Of a stretch of 64,000 bases of DNA, positions 8,144 through 15,204 are shown one piece after another. The notes under the pieces were generated by a model that saw only the letters and a list, made by a program, of their open reading frames with translations, searched no databases and had not been told where the DNA came from. The DNA is from Thiorhodovibrio litoralis. GTDB lineage: Bacteria; Pseudomonadota; Gammaproteobacteria; Chromatiales; Chromatiaceae. Each line of letters opens with the position of its first letter. Position 1 is the stretch's first letter. The position numbers and the translations under genes were made by a program. Location: the NCBI RefSeq assembly GCF_033954455.1, contig NZ_CP121473.1, forward strand, positions 1,660,501 to 1,724,500, written 5' to 3'.

Positions 8144-9597
8144 CGACTGGATTCCAGGTCATCGTGTTTTGGCAGATAGGCCGGCGGCAGACCGGTGGCG
8201 GCATACTCGGCGAGCAAGTCGCGCAGCAACGGTGGCAGCGTCGTGGCGCGTTGTGATGGCGGTGGCGGTGCGCCGGCGGGCTCAAGGCGCCGACGCTGCC
8301 CGGAGGCATTGGCGGCTTTATCGAGGGGATAGAGGCGGCAGAGGATGGCGCCCGAGTGGGGATCAACCACGTCCACAGCACTCAGATCCCAGCGGGCATA
8401 AGCGATATGCAGTTGCTCAAGGTGACGCAAGCGCGCCGGCACCTCGAAGCGCTTGCCCGCCAGGCTGAGCGTCCCATCGCTGCGGCGCTGACGGCGTTGG
8501 ACGCGACAACGAAAAGCGGCGCGGACCTGCTCGCTGTCCGGACAGGGGCGCCCCACGTTGGGCGCATCGAGAAGACGCGCAAGCGGCGTGGCGGCGGTCT
8601 CACTGTGGACCTTGCGGTGGTACTCCTGCTCCACCCACGCCTGAGTGAGGGTGTTGAGCCGCTGCAGGCTCAGCTCCTCCAGCCCCTTAAGCATCGCCAT
8701 CAGGCGGCCTTCCAGCGTGGCCCAGAAGCGCTCCTGCTTGGCGTTCTGATACGGGCTGTACGGCAGGGTCGGCTCGTGGAGGATGCCCAGCGCATGCAAT
8801 CCGGCGGTGAATTCCTCGGCCTGCATTGCCGCGCCGTTATCGCTCATCAGGGCGCGCGGCAGCCCGCGCTTGTGCAACGCCTGTCCCAGACCATGCACCA
8901 AGGTCTCGGTGGTCTCATCGAGGTACCACTGCAGATGGCAGATCAGGCGCGAGTGATCGTCGATGACCGCCAGCAGCAGGGGCTTGACCCAGACGCCACC
9001 CCGGGTGAGGACGTTGCGCGAGCCATGATGAAAGTCCAGATGCCACAAGGCATGGACATACTGGGCTTCATAGCTGCGCACCTCGCAGGCCTCCAGGCGC
9101 CGCGCGGCCTGCTCGGCCCCGGGTGTCTTGCGCGCCGGGACACGCCGGCGGTGCAGGCCCGCGCGCTTCATGAAGCGGCGCACGGTGGCATAGGAGGGCA
9201 GCGGCCCCAGGGTTTCATCGCCCGCGCACAAGGCGGCGAGGTTGTCGTAATGCAGCTGCACCGTCCAACCGGGGTAGTCGCGGTATTGCGCCTGTACGGC
9301 CTCCATCAGGCGCGGGCTCAGCGCGCGCTGCTCCCCGGCATCGCTGCGCCGGCGCGGGCGCAGTGCGGTCACCGGGTCTTGGGCATCGCGTGCGAGGTAA
9401 TACCAGCGCTCCAAGGTCCCAAAGCTAAAACTGACCGCCCGCCCAGTCACCGGATGACGCCATGACTTGGCCGCTAGCGCCTTCAGCCGCGCGCCCAGCG
9501 CGTTCGCCGGCGCAGGATCAGCCAATAAAGGACCAATAATGGCAAAGCGCAACCGCGCCCAACCATCGGGATCACCGAGGCCGTTGTCATCGGACAT
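8140..9597 (-). CDS. DDE integrase-type transposase
   Basis: 485 residues. An N-terminal helical DNA-binding part includes a helix-turn-helix like block (Y-A-T-V-R-R-F-M-K-R). An rve-type catalytic core follows with the three acidic residues in L-D-F-H-H-G-S, M-S-D-N-G-A-A-M and K-Q-E-R-F-W (D, D, E). The C-terminal Mu-type beta domain region has G-K-R-F-E-V-P. It cuts and joins the element ends. The gene is intact and coupled to the downstream AAA gene, so the element may still be active. I do not assign an IS family name without a database comparison. Confidence 0.88.
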   Translation of the reverse strand: MSDDNGLGDPDGWARLRFAIIGPLLADPAPANALGARLKALAAKSWRHPVTGRAVSFSFGTLERWYYLARDAQDPVTALRPRRRSDAGEQRALSPRLMEAVQAQYRDYPGWTVQLHYDNLAALCAGDETLGPLPSYATVRRFMKRAGLHRRRVPARKTPGAEQAARRLEACEVRSYEAQYVHALWHLDFHHGSRNVLTRGGVWVKPLLLAVIDDHSRLICHLQWYLDETTETLVHGLGQALHKRGLPRALMSDNGAAMQAEEFTAGLHALGILHEPTLPYSPYQNAKQERFWATLEGRLMAMLKGLEELSLQRLNTLTQAWVEQEYHRKVHSETAATPLARLLDAPNVGRPCPDSEQVRAAFRCRVQRRQRRSDGTLSLAGKRFEVPARLRHLEQLHIAYARWDLSAVDVVDPHSGAILCRLYPLDKAANASGQRRRLEPAGAPPPPSQRATTLPPLLRDLLAEYAATGLPPAYLPKHDDLESSR

Positions 9598-9690
9598 TCG
9601 TCTTCACCTCCCAGTTGTTTCACACATCACCGGGAGTCTAGAAGGCGCCGCCCAGCGGCGCGATGAGGTCTTCTGCGGGTTGGCGTTGCC

Positions 9691-10260
9691 CTACAGCGAG
9701 CCTGTCGCTGTCGTGCTCGGGGCGATCAATATCAGCAGTTGCACGACGCGCTCGGACAACGCTTTTGCGCTCAATTTTTCCAGCAGGGATCCTGGCAGGT
9801 GCTCGGTGGCGATCGGCGGCATCAACAGACCAGCCAAGGATCGAAAGCAGCGGGTTTGCACAAACTGCTCACGCCACCAGTGCTGCCACCGCCGCAGGGT
9901 TTGGACGGTGACACCGAGCGTCTTGATCAAGCGCTGGCGACGCGATGCGCTCAGCCCGCAATGCAGGGCGGAAATCAGCACGACGATGACCCCGAGATAG
10001 ACCTTGCGGCCCAGAAACCGAACGGAAGGCGGGGTGCTGCGCCGCCGGCACCCGTCCGCGGCACAGCAGAAACTCAGACGGCTCTGGTAGCTCTCATCCA
10101 AGACGCCACGCACAACACCTCGGGGCTTACGCGGATAACGGGCGCTGTGCAACGCACCACCGCAGTCACAGCCGCCCGCGCGGACTTCCTCGGCAATCGA
10201 CTCGTCGATCCGGGTGAGCAGGTGGTAAAAGTTCGTGTCGGCAAGAAAGGCGTGACACAC
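9691..10260 (-). CDS. Cys-rich zinc-binding transposon protein, function unknown
   Basis: 189 residues from a GTG at 10260 with an AGGAGA ribosome site. A probable zinc site is formed by C-D-C-G-G (about residues 31-33) and C-C-A-A-D-G-C-R-R-R-S (about 65-75). After that comes a hydrophobic segment (Y-L-G-V-I-V-V-L-I-S-A) and a helix-turn-helix like region (L-G-V-T-V-Q-T-L-R-R-W-Q-H-W-W). The layout of zinc ribbon plus helix-turn-helix suits a DNA-binding helper. I recall similar proteins beside the same transposase set, but I know no assigned role. It is the first gene of the element, inside the right end, and its ribosome site lies in a hairpin (10266-10299). Confidence 0.65.
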   Translation of the reverse strand: MCHAFLADTNFYHLLTRIDESIAEEVRAGGCDCGGALHSARYPRKPRGVVRGVLDESYQSRLSFCCAADGCRRRSTPPSVRFLGRKVYLGVIVVLISALHCGLSASRRQRLIKTLGVTVQTLRRWQHWWREQFVQTRCFRSLAGLLMPPIATEHLPGSLLEKLSAKALSERVVQLLILIAPSTTATGSL

Positions 10261-10265
10261 TGGGA

Positions 10266-10299
10266 CTGTCTCCTGGTTTTTGGCGAAATTCGGAGACAG
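10266..10299 (-). promoter_or_regulatory. Hairpin that covers the ribosome site of the first transposon gene
   Basis: CTGTCTCC and GGAGACAG form a perfect 8-bp inverted repeat. On the minus strand the 3' arm is itself the AGGAGA ribosome site of the gene starting at 10260. A transcript entering from outside the element would fold this hairpin and hide the site. The pairing is visible; the control effect is inferred. Confidence 0.5.
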
Positions 10300-10380
10300 C
10301 CCTCTCGGGCAACTTGCGTCAAGTTGTTTGAGGGGGTTTTTTGTTTTCCCTCACTGAATTTGCTCAGAATCGCGGCCGAT

Positions 10381-10413
10381 TCCCGCAAATAGTCTGCTCA
10401 GGCTCAATCTGCT
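10381..10413. repeat. Right transposon end with target-site duplication
   Basis: Positions 10381-10405 are the inverted partner of 6332-6356: on the minus strand they read GAGC first and TTGCGGGA last over 25 bp. AATCTGCT at 10406-10413 is the second copy of the target duplication. Confidence 0.7.
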
Positions 10414-10414
10414 G

Positions 10415-10594
10415 CGCGAGAAGATCACGACGCCGACGCCATCGTTGAACAGCGATTCGCCCGCGATCACGCACAGCGGTAGGCCCGCAGCTCGCTCAAG
10501 TCGACGTGCAAGGCGCCGGCAAACCGATGAAGCGCTGGTTCAGGTACGCCAGCAGGGCGGTCAGGACGAGGAAGACAGAAGCAATTTCGAACAT
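10415..10594 (-). pseudogene. Remnant of a Na+/H+ antiporter gene (NhaP/CPA1 type)
   Basis: From an ATG at 10594 the minus strand reads M-F-E-I-A-S-V-F-L-V-L-T-A-L-L-A-Y-L-N-Q-R-F-I-G-L-P, the first membrane helix of CPA1 antiporters. After a frame change comes A-L-H-V-D-L-S-E-L, and after another gap C-V-I-A-G-E-S-L-F-N-D-G-V-G-V-V-I-F, the family's most conserved core motif. In an intact protein these blocks are separated by many residues, so most of the gene has been lost. The remnant ends at the transposon's right target duplication, consistent with insertion into an already decayed gene. Confidence 0.7.
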
Positions 10595-10599
10595 CTCGA

Positions 10600-10656
10600 C
10601 CCCTTCGGCATCGCCGCTAGGCTGCGCGCGGACTGACCTCGCTGGCGATCACCGCC
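10600..10656. repeat. Dispersed repeat, copy 1 (includes the 3' end of higA)
   Basis: 57 bp starting CCCCTTCGGCATC that recurs at 11681-11737 with two mismatches; its first 28 bases recur at 21435-21462. The copy here contains the last 13 codons of higA and its stop, so the repeat carries a piece of that gene. Confidence 0.8.
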
Positions 10657-10919
10657 CCGCGATCCCGCTCGGCCACCTTCAGATCATAGCTGGCCTGAAG
10701 GTTCAGCCAAGATTGCGCATCGCCGCCAAAGTAGTGTGACAGACGCAATGCCGTATCCGGCGTCACGGCCCGTCGTTCCTTGATGATCTCATGTAGACGG
10801 GTTGCCGGTACGCGCAGGCACTGCGCCAGCGCGTTGACGCTCAGATTCAAGGGTACCAAGAAATCTTCGCGCAGGATTTCGCCCGGATGGACCGGACGCA
10901 TGCCATTCACTGCTGACAT
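10617..10919 (-). CDS. higA: HigA family antitoxin
   Basis: 100 residues with the HigA/VapI signature: M-R-P-V-H-P-G-E-I-L-R-E-D-F near the start and an XRE-type helix-turn-helix (N-A-L-A-Q-C-L-R-V-P-A-T-R-L-H-E-I). It should bind and neutralise the toxin encoded just upstream and repress their promoter. Twelve bases separate it from the toxin stop; the toxin-first order is the usual one for higBA. The last codons lie in a dispersed repeat that also occurs elsewhere in the window, so the C-terminus may have been exchanged. Confidence 0.9.
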   Translation of the reverse strand: MSAVNGMRPVHPGEILREDFLVPLNLSVNALAQCLRVPATRLHEIIKERRAVTPDTALRLSHYFGGDAQSWLNLQASYDLKVAERDRGAVIASEVSPRAA

Positions 10920-10931
10920 GGAATAGCCTCC

Positions 10932-11210
10932 TTAGTGGTAATCGACGATCTCAACCTCGTGTGCATCGCCGTCGTGCCAAGCGAAGCAAAGTCGCCATTG
11001 TGCGTTGATCCGGATACTGTAGCAGCCGGCCCGGTCGCCGCTCAGGGCTTCCAGGCGGTTGCCCGGCGGGCTACGCAAGAAGTTCAAGGTGGCGGCGTTG
11101 TGCAATTGCGTCAGCTTGCGTTCAGCCGCCGCTTGAAAGGCGCGAAAACAGGCTGGGCAGCGACCGCCGAACAGTTTCTCGGTATCTTTGCAGCGAAACG
11201 AGCGAATCAT
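10932..11210 (-). CDS. higB: HigB family toxin (RelE fold)
   Basis: 92 residues from the ATG at 11210; the frame is open 12 codons further upstream but M-I-R-S-F-R is the family start. RelE/HigB features: I-R-S-F-R-C-K-D-T-E-K-L-F at the N-terminus, R-K-L-T-Q-L-H-N-A in the helical part, P-G-N-R-L-E-A-L, and Y-S-I-R-I-N-A-Q-W-R-L-C-F with the usual C-terminal E-V-E-I-V-D-Y-H. HigB toxins cut mRNA on the ribosome. It forms a two-gene operon with higA downstream and looks intact. Confidence 0.9.
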   Translation of the reverse strand: MIRSFRCKDTEKLFGGRCPACFRAFQAAAERKLTQLHNAATLNFLRSPPGNRLEALSGDRAGCYSIRINAQWRLCFAWHDGDAHEVEIVDYH

Positions 11211-11659
11211 GCGGCAGAGGATATAACGCGCCGCGTAATACGTCAAGCGGTGGAATAGGCGAGGTGATCGGCTTCACGCAGTGATGGTCTGCACTATGCA
11301 CGCCAGCGCACAGACACCCAGTTTGCGCGGTGCCAGAGTGCGGCATGCCGATCCAGGGATGCGTCGCGTGTCCGACCTCACGCGATAAATAATTACGCAG
11401 AAAACTCGGTCGAGTACGCGGCGCGGAACGTTCTTCGGTTGGTTCCGCGTGGGATGCAGTCCGCGCAGCGGACTACCCTGCTCAATTAAATCCGGGTGGC
11501 GGCGAAAAAATCGAATTGAGCGCGGCCCCTTTTCCCTTTTTTTCCACACTAACACTAGCTCTGTTACCGTGCAATCTTGCGTTAGAGTCTTCGATTTCTC
11601 AATTTGGCCGAGCCTCGTGCAAAGGGGAAGCGGAAGGCACCGCGACCTGATCCGAATAT

Positions 11660-11737
11660 GGGAAACAGGCTGTTTCCCGGCCCCTTCGGCATCACCGCTA
11701 GGCTGCGCGCGGACTGACCTCGGTGGCGATCACCGCC
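11660..11737. repeat. Dispersed repeat, copy 2, with perfect hairpin
   Basis: 11660-11678 is a perfect hairpin (GGGAAACAG, one G, CTGTTTCCC). It is followed by 57 bp equal to copy 1 at 10600-10656 with two mismatches. The first 50 bp (11660-11709) recur at 21413-21462, also with two mismatches. The 3' part spells the end of a HigA-like protein on the minus strand, though no toxin-antitoxin gene is left here. Confidence 0.8.
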
Positions 11738-11758
11738 ATTGGACAAAGATCAAGCATA

Positions 11759-11810
11759 CAATTGGCCACATAGCCGGGATACAATTGTACGCGGCGTCGA
11801 AGTGCAATTG
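11759..11810 (+). promoter_or_regulatory. Three CAATTG boxes at 23-bp spacing (possible operator)
   Basis: CAATTG occurs at 11759, 11782 and 11805, each preceded by TA or TG; the middle one sits in the palindrome TACAATTGTA. The exact 23-bp spacing, about two helical turns, and the position 130-180 bases before the first R-M frame suggest a repressor array. No regulator gene is obvious next to it. Confidence 0.35.
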
Positions 11811-11943
11811 GACGGGCTGACAGGTTGAGCGCGCTTGTCTAACCCCCGCTCCTGGGCGAAACTGAAGGCCCAAAACAGGCTCACCGGACGCGCCCCGCGC
11901 GCACGAAAAGGACCCGCAGACAAAGGATGAGGAAACAAGCCCC

Positions 11944-12375
11944 GTGACGCCGACCAACGCCAAATCCCTCGAATCCTGGATCTGGAACGCCGCCTGCTCC
12001 ATCCGTGGCGCCAAGGACGCGCCGAAATACAAGGACTACATCCTCCCGCTGATCTTCACCAAGCGCCTCTGCGACGTCTTCGACGATGAGCTAAACCGCA
12101 TCGCCGCCGAGGTCGGCTCGCGCAGGAGAGCCTTCGCACTCGCCAAGGCCGACCACAAACTGGTGCGCTTCTACCTGCCGCTGCTGCAGGGCATCATCGA
12201 CCGCGTTACCTTTAACGCCACCACCCAGAGCGCCGGCGAGTTCTACACCCCGCCCGAGGTCGGCACCATCATGTCCCGCGTGCTCGCGCCGGAGCCGGGC
12301 ATGGAGATCTACAACCCCTGCTGCGGCTCCGGCGGTCTGCTGATCAAATTCAACCCATCGGTAATAGGAGAGTGA
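11944..12375 (+). pseudogene. Internally deleted second copy of hsdM
   Basis: 143 codons that are nearly identical to parts of the intact hsdM at 13651. It begins (from GTG) with the same S-L-E-S-W-I-W start, then loses about 36 residues between F-Y-L-P-L and L-Q-G-I-I-D, loses about 49 more between F-N-A-T-T and Q-S-A-G-E-F-Y, and stops soon after the S-adenosylmethionine motif N-P-C-C-G-S-G-G-L-L. Both deletions keep the frame; the first junction lies at a CCGCTG present on both sides in the intact gene. It lacks the catalytic N-P-x-W region, so it cannot methylate. It lies three bases before the RhuM gene, so it may now serve mainly as leader for it. Confidence 0.85.
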
Positions 12376-12378
12376 ACT

Positions 12379-13380
12379 GTGAGCCAGCTTGTCCTCTACA
12401 CTTCCGACGATGGTCGCACCCGGCTCGACCTTCGCGTCGAGGGCCAGACCGTCTGGCTGACGCAGCTTGAAATCGCGGAGCTCTTCCAGACCACCAAGCA
12501 AAACGTGTCCCTCCATGCAAAAAACATCATGGAGGACGGCGAATTGGCCGAGGATTCAGTTGTCAAGGATTCCTTGACAACTGCCGCCGACGGCAAAGGC
12601 TACAAGACCAAGCTCTACAATCTCGATCTCATCCTCGCCATCGGCTACCGCGTCCGCTCCCCGCGGGGCGTCCAGTTCCGCCAATGGGCCAGCAGCCATC
12701 TCAAGGAATACATCGTCAAAGGCTTCGTCATGGACGACGAGCGCATCAAGAACCCCGGCGGCTGGGACTATTTCGACGAACTCCTCGCCCGCATCCGCGA
12801 GATCCGGGCTTCAGAGAAGCGTTTCTACCAGAAAGTCCGCGACCTCTTCGCTCTCAGCAGCGACTACCAGGCCCGCGAAACGGAAACTTCGCTCTTTTTC
12901 GCCGAGGTCCAGAACAAACTCCTCTACGCCGCCACCCAGCACACCGCCGCCGAGCTCATCGTCGAACGCGCCGACCCATCGCAGCCCAACATGGCCCTCA
13001 CCACTTGGAGCGGCTCCCGCGTCCGCAAGCAGGATGTCATTGTGGCAAAGAACTATCTCAGCGAGGATGAGGTCGATACGCTCAACCGCCTTGTCGTCAT
13101 CTTCCTCGAACAGGCCGAACTTCGCGCGAAACAGCAAAAAGACCTCACCCTCGACTTCTGGCGCAATAGCGTCGACCGCATGCTGGCTTCCAATGACCAA
13201 CCCCTTCTCGACGGCCCCGGCAGTGTCAGTCACGAGGCGATGAAAACCACGGCCATTGATCGCTACGACACCTTCGACGCCCAACGCCGCAGCCTCGAAG
13301 CCCAAGCCGCAGATGCGGAGGACCTTAAGTCTATCGAGGACCTGGAAAGAGACCTCAAGCGAAAGGGACGCAAGTCGTGA
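12379..13380 (+). CDS. rhuM: RhuM family protein
   Basis: 333 residues from a GTG with an AGGAG ribosome site. The N-terminal half has the RhuM pattern: V-W-L-T-Q-L-E-I-A-E-L-F-Q-T-T-K-Q-N-V, K-T-K-L-Y-N-L-D-L-I-L-A-I-G-Y-R-V-R-S and Q-F-R-Q-W-A. The C-terminal half has a Fic/DOC-like helical appearance with long charged helices. RhuM proteins are common in pathogenicity and defence islands, often inside type I R-M operons; no biochemical role is established that I know of. It sits between the broken and the intact hsdM, and its stop overlaps the next start. Confidence 0.88.
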   Translation: MSQLVLYTSDDGRTRLDLRVEGQTVWLTQLEIAELFQTTKQNVSLHAKNIMEDGELAEDSVVKDSLTTAADGKGYKTKLYNLDLILAIGYRVRSPRGVQFRQWASSHLKEYIVKGFVMDDERIKNPGGWDYFDELLARIREIRASEKRFYQKVRDLFALSSDYQARETETSLFFAEVQNKLLYAATQHTAAELIVERADPSQPNMALTTWSGSRVRKQDVIVAKNYLSEDEVDTLNRLVVIFLEQAELRAKQQKDLTLDFWRNSVDRMLASNDQPLLDGPGSVSHEAMKTTAIDRYDTFDAQRRSLEAQAADAEDLKSIEDLERDLKRKGRKS

Positions 13381-13664
13381 ACGACCTGAACCCACTCATC
13401 GACCTCTGCCAGCAACTCGAGCGCGTCCAGGCCGAAGCCGCGGCGTTGGGACTCTTCGTCGGCGACCGCGATCTCCTCGATTGCCCCAACTGCAAACTCT
13501 TCGAAGATGTCACGGCTGAAGGACTTCTCATTACCTCCCGCGAGCTGGCCACCCCACCCATCGACACAGGCTTGCGATTTAGCCAGGTTTCTTCCAATAC
13601 ATTCCAGTGCCCGGCCTGTGGCGAGGCCATCAACCTCCACGAAGCAGTCCATGGCGACGAATAA
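13377..13664 (+). CDS. Small zinc-ribbon-like protein in the R-M operon
   Basis: 95 residues from a GTG overlapping the RhuM stop. The N-terminal third is helical (L-I-D-L-C-Q-Q-L-E-R-V). Two Cys pairs, C-P-N-C near residue 38 and C-P-A-C near 80, are 40 residues apart and could bind one zinc ion. I do not recognise a named family. Its end overlaps the hsdM start by 14 bases, so it is translated with the operon. Possible roles are a regulator or an accessory of RhuM or the methylase; the sequence does not decide. Confidence 0.6.
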   Translation: MNDLNPLIDLCQQLERVQAEAAALGLFVGDRDLLDCPNCKLFEDVTAEGLLITSRELATPPIDTGLRFSQVSSNTFQCPACGEAINLHEAVHGDE

Positions 13665-15204
13665 ACCCGAAAATGCCAAGTCCCTCGAATCCTGGATCTG
13701 GGGCGCCGCCTGCTCCATCCGTGGCGCCAAGGACGCGCCGAAATACAAGGACTACATCCTCCCGCTGATCTTCACCAAGCGCCTCTGCGACGTCTTCGAC
13801 GATGAGCTAAACCGCATCGCCGCCGAGGTCGGCTCGCGCAGGAGAGCCTTCGCGCTCGCCAAGGCCGACCAAAAGCTGGTGCGCTTCTACCTGCCGCTGG
13901 TTCCGGAGGACCCCGAGCAGCCCGTCTGGTCCGTCATCCGTAAGCTCGCGGACAGAATCGGCGAGGGCGTCACCACCCAGATGCGTGCCATCGCTCGGGA
14001 GAACCCGCTGCTGCAGGGCATCATCGACCGCGTCGACTTCAACGCCACCACCCACGGCCAGCGCGACCTCGACGACGACCGCCTCTCCAACCTGATTGAA
14101 GCGATCAGCACCAAGCGCCTGGGCCTGGACGACGTCGAGGCCGACATCATCGGCAAGAGCTACGAATACCTGATCCGCAAATTCGCCGAGGGCGGCGGCC
14201 AGAGCGCCGGCGAGTTCTACACCCCGCCGGAAGTCGGCACCATCATGTCCCGCGTGCTCGCGCCGGAGCCGGGCATGGAGATCTACGACCCCTGCTGCGG
14301 CTCCGGCGGTCTGCTGATCAAGTGCGAGATCGCGATGGAAGAGGCGGCGAAGAGCGAACAGCCCGCCCCGCTCAAGCTCTACGGCCAGGAGTACATCGCC
14401 GATACCTGGGCCATGGCCAACATGAACCTGATCATCCACGACTTCGAAGGCGAGATCGAGATCGGCGATACCTTCAAGAACCCCAAATTCCGCCGACACG
14501 GCCGACTGCGCACCTTCGACCGCGTCGTCGCCAATCCCATGTGGAACCAGAACTGGTTCACCGAGGCCGACTACGACAACGACGAGCTCGACCGCTTTCC
14601 CGCCGGCGCCGGCTTCCCCGGCAAATCCTCCGCCGACTGGGGCTGGGTGCAGCACATGCACGCCAGCCTCAACGACAAAGGCCGTGCCGCCGTCGTCCTC
14701 GACACCGGCGCCGCCTCGCGCGGCTCGGGCAATGCCGGCACCAACAAGGAAAAGACCGTGCGCCAGTGGTTCGTCGACCACGACCTGATCGAAAGCGTGC
14801 TCTACCTGCCCGAGAACCTCTTCTACAACACCACCGCGCCCGGCATCGTCCTGTTCCTGAACAAGGCCAAGCCCGCGCCGCGCCGGGGCAAGGTCTTCCT
14901 CGTCAACGCGAGCCAGGTCTTTGAAAAAGGCGACCCCAAGAACTTCATCCCCGCCGCAGGCATCGCGCACATCGCCGACACCCTGATCGGCTGGAAGGAA
15001 GCGGAAAAACTCAGCCGCATCGTCGATCACGTCGAGCTGAAGAAAAACGACTACAACATCTCCCCCAGCCGCTACATCCACACCAGCGACGCCGAAACCT
15101 ATCGGCCACTCGCGGAAATCGTTGCCGACCTGGACGCGGTCGAGGCCGATGCGCGCGAGGCCGATGCGGCGCTGCGTGAAATTCTGCGGAAGATCGGAGT
15201 ATGA
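13651..15204 (+). CDS. hsdM: Type I restriction-modification system, DNA methyltransferase subunit
   Basis: 517 residues from the ATG at 13651, inside the end of the zinc-ribbon gene. An HsdM N-terminal domain (residues 1-150, S-L-E-S-W-I-W start) precedes the N6-adenine methylase domain: D-P-C-C-G-S-G-G near residue 213 binds S-adenosylmethionine, and V-V-A-N-P-M-W near 295 is the catalytic motif IV (N-P-P-F type variant). With HsdS it methylates host DNA; with HsdR it forms the restriction complex. It overlaps the DUF1016 gene by ATGA. The gene 11944-12375 is a degraded duplicate of it. Confidence 0.95.
   Translation: MATNKPENAKSLESWIWGAACSIRGAKDAPKYKDYILPLIFTKRLCDVFDDELNRIAAEVGSRRRAFALAKADQKLVRFYLPLVPEDPEQPVWSVIRKLADRIGEGVTTQMRAIARENPLLQGIIDRVDFNATTHGQRDLDDDRLSNLIEAISTKRLGLDDVEADIIGKSYEYLIRKFAEGGGQSAGEFYTPPEVGTIMSRVLAPEPGMEIYDPCCGSGGLLIKCEIAMEEAAKSEQPAPLKLYGQEYIADTWAMANMNLIIHDFEGEIEIGDTFKNPKFRRHGRLRTFDRVVANPMWNQNWFTEADYDNDELDRFPAGAGFPGKSSADWGWVQHMHASLNDKGRAAVVLDTGAASRGSGNAGTNKEKTVRQWFVDHDLIESVLYLPENLFYNTTAPGIVLFLNKAKPAPRRGKVFLVNASQVFEKGDPKNFIPAAGIAHIADTLIGWKEAEKLSRIVDHVELKKNDYNISPSRYIHTSDAETYRPLAEIVADLDAVEADAREADAALREILRKIGV

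Larger units (their letters stand above)
6332..10405 (-). mobile_element. Four-gene DDE transposon: zinc protein, transposase, AAA ATPase, RepB-like primase
   Basis: A 4,074-bp element bounded by imperfect 25-bp inverted ends and an 8-bp (possibly 9-bp) direct duplication, AATCTGCT. All four genes are on the minus strand in the order zinc-binding protein, DDE integrase-type transposase, ExeA/TniB-like AAA ATPase, primase-like protein. The last three overlap by 1-4 bases. The pairing of an rve-type transposase with an AAA partner resembles Tn5053/Mu/Tn7-like transposition. All four frames look intact. An antiporter remnant lies immediately beyond the right end. Confidence 0.75.
11211..11943. 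other. Non-coding region between higBA and the R-M genes
   Basis: About 730 bases between divergent units. It holds an AT-richer stretch with runs of A and T (11505-11570), a copy of the dispersed repeat (11660-11737) and three evenly spaced CAATTG boxes (11759-11810). No reading frame here has recognisable protein features. The promoters of higBA (leftward) and of the truncated hsdM/RhuM unit (rightward) should lie here. Confidence 0.55.

Noticed and set aside
8356-9465. Long plus-strand open frame opposite the transposase
   Set aside because: It is antisense to a transposase with all catalytic residues. Its composition (Gln/Arg/Ala/Gly-rich) is that of a mirror frame in GC-rich DNA.
13807-15081. 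424-codon minus-strand frame opposite hsdM
   Set aside because: It lies wholly within hsdM; the Val/Gly/Asp-rich sequence has no domain and is a mirror of the methylase codons.
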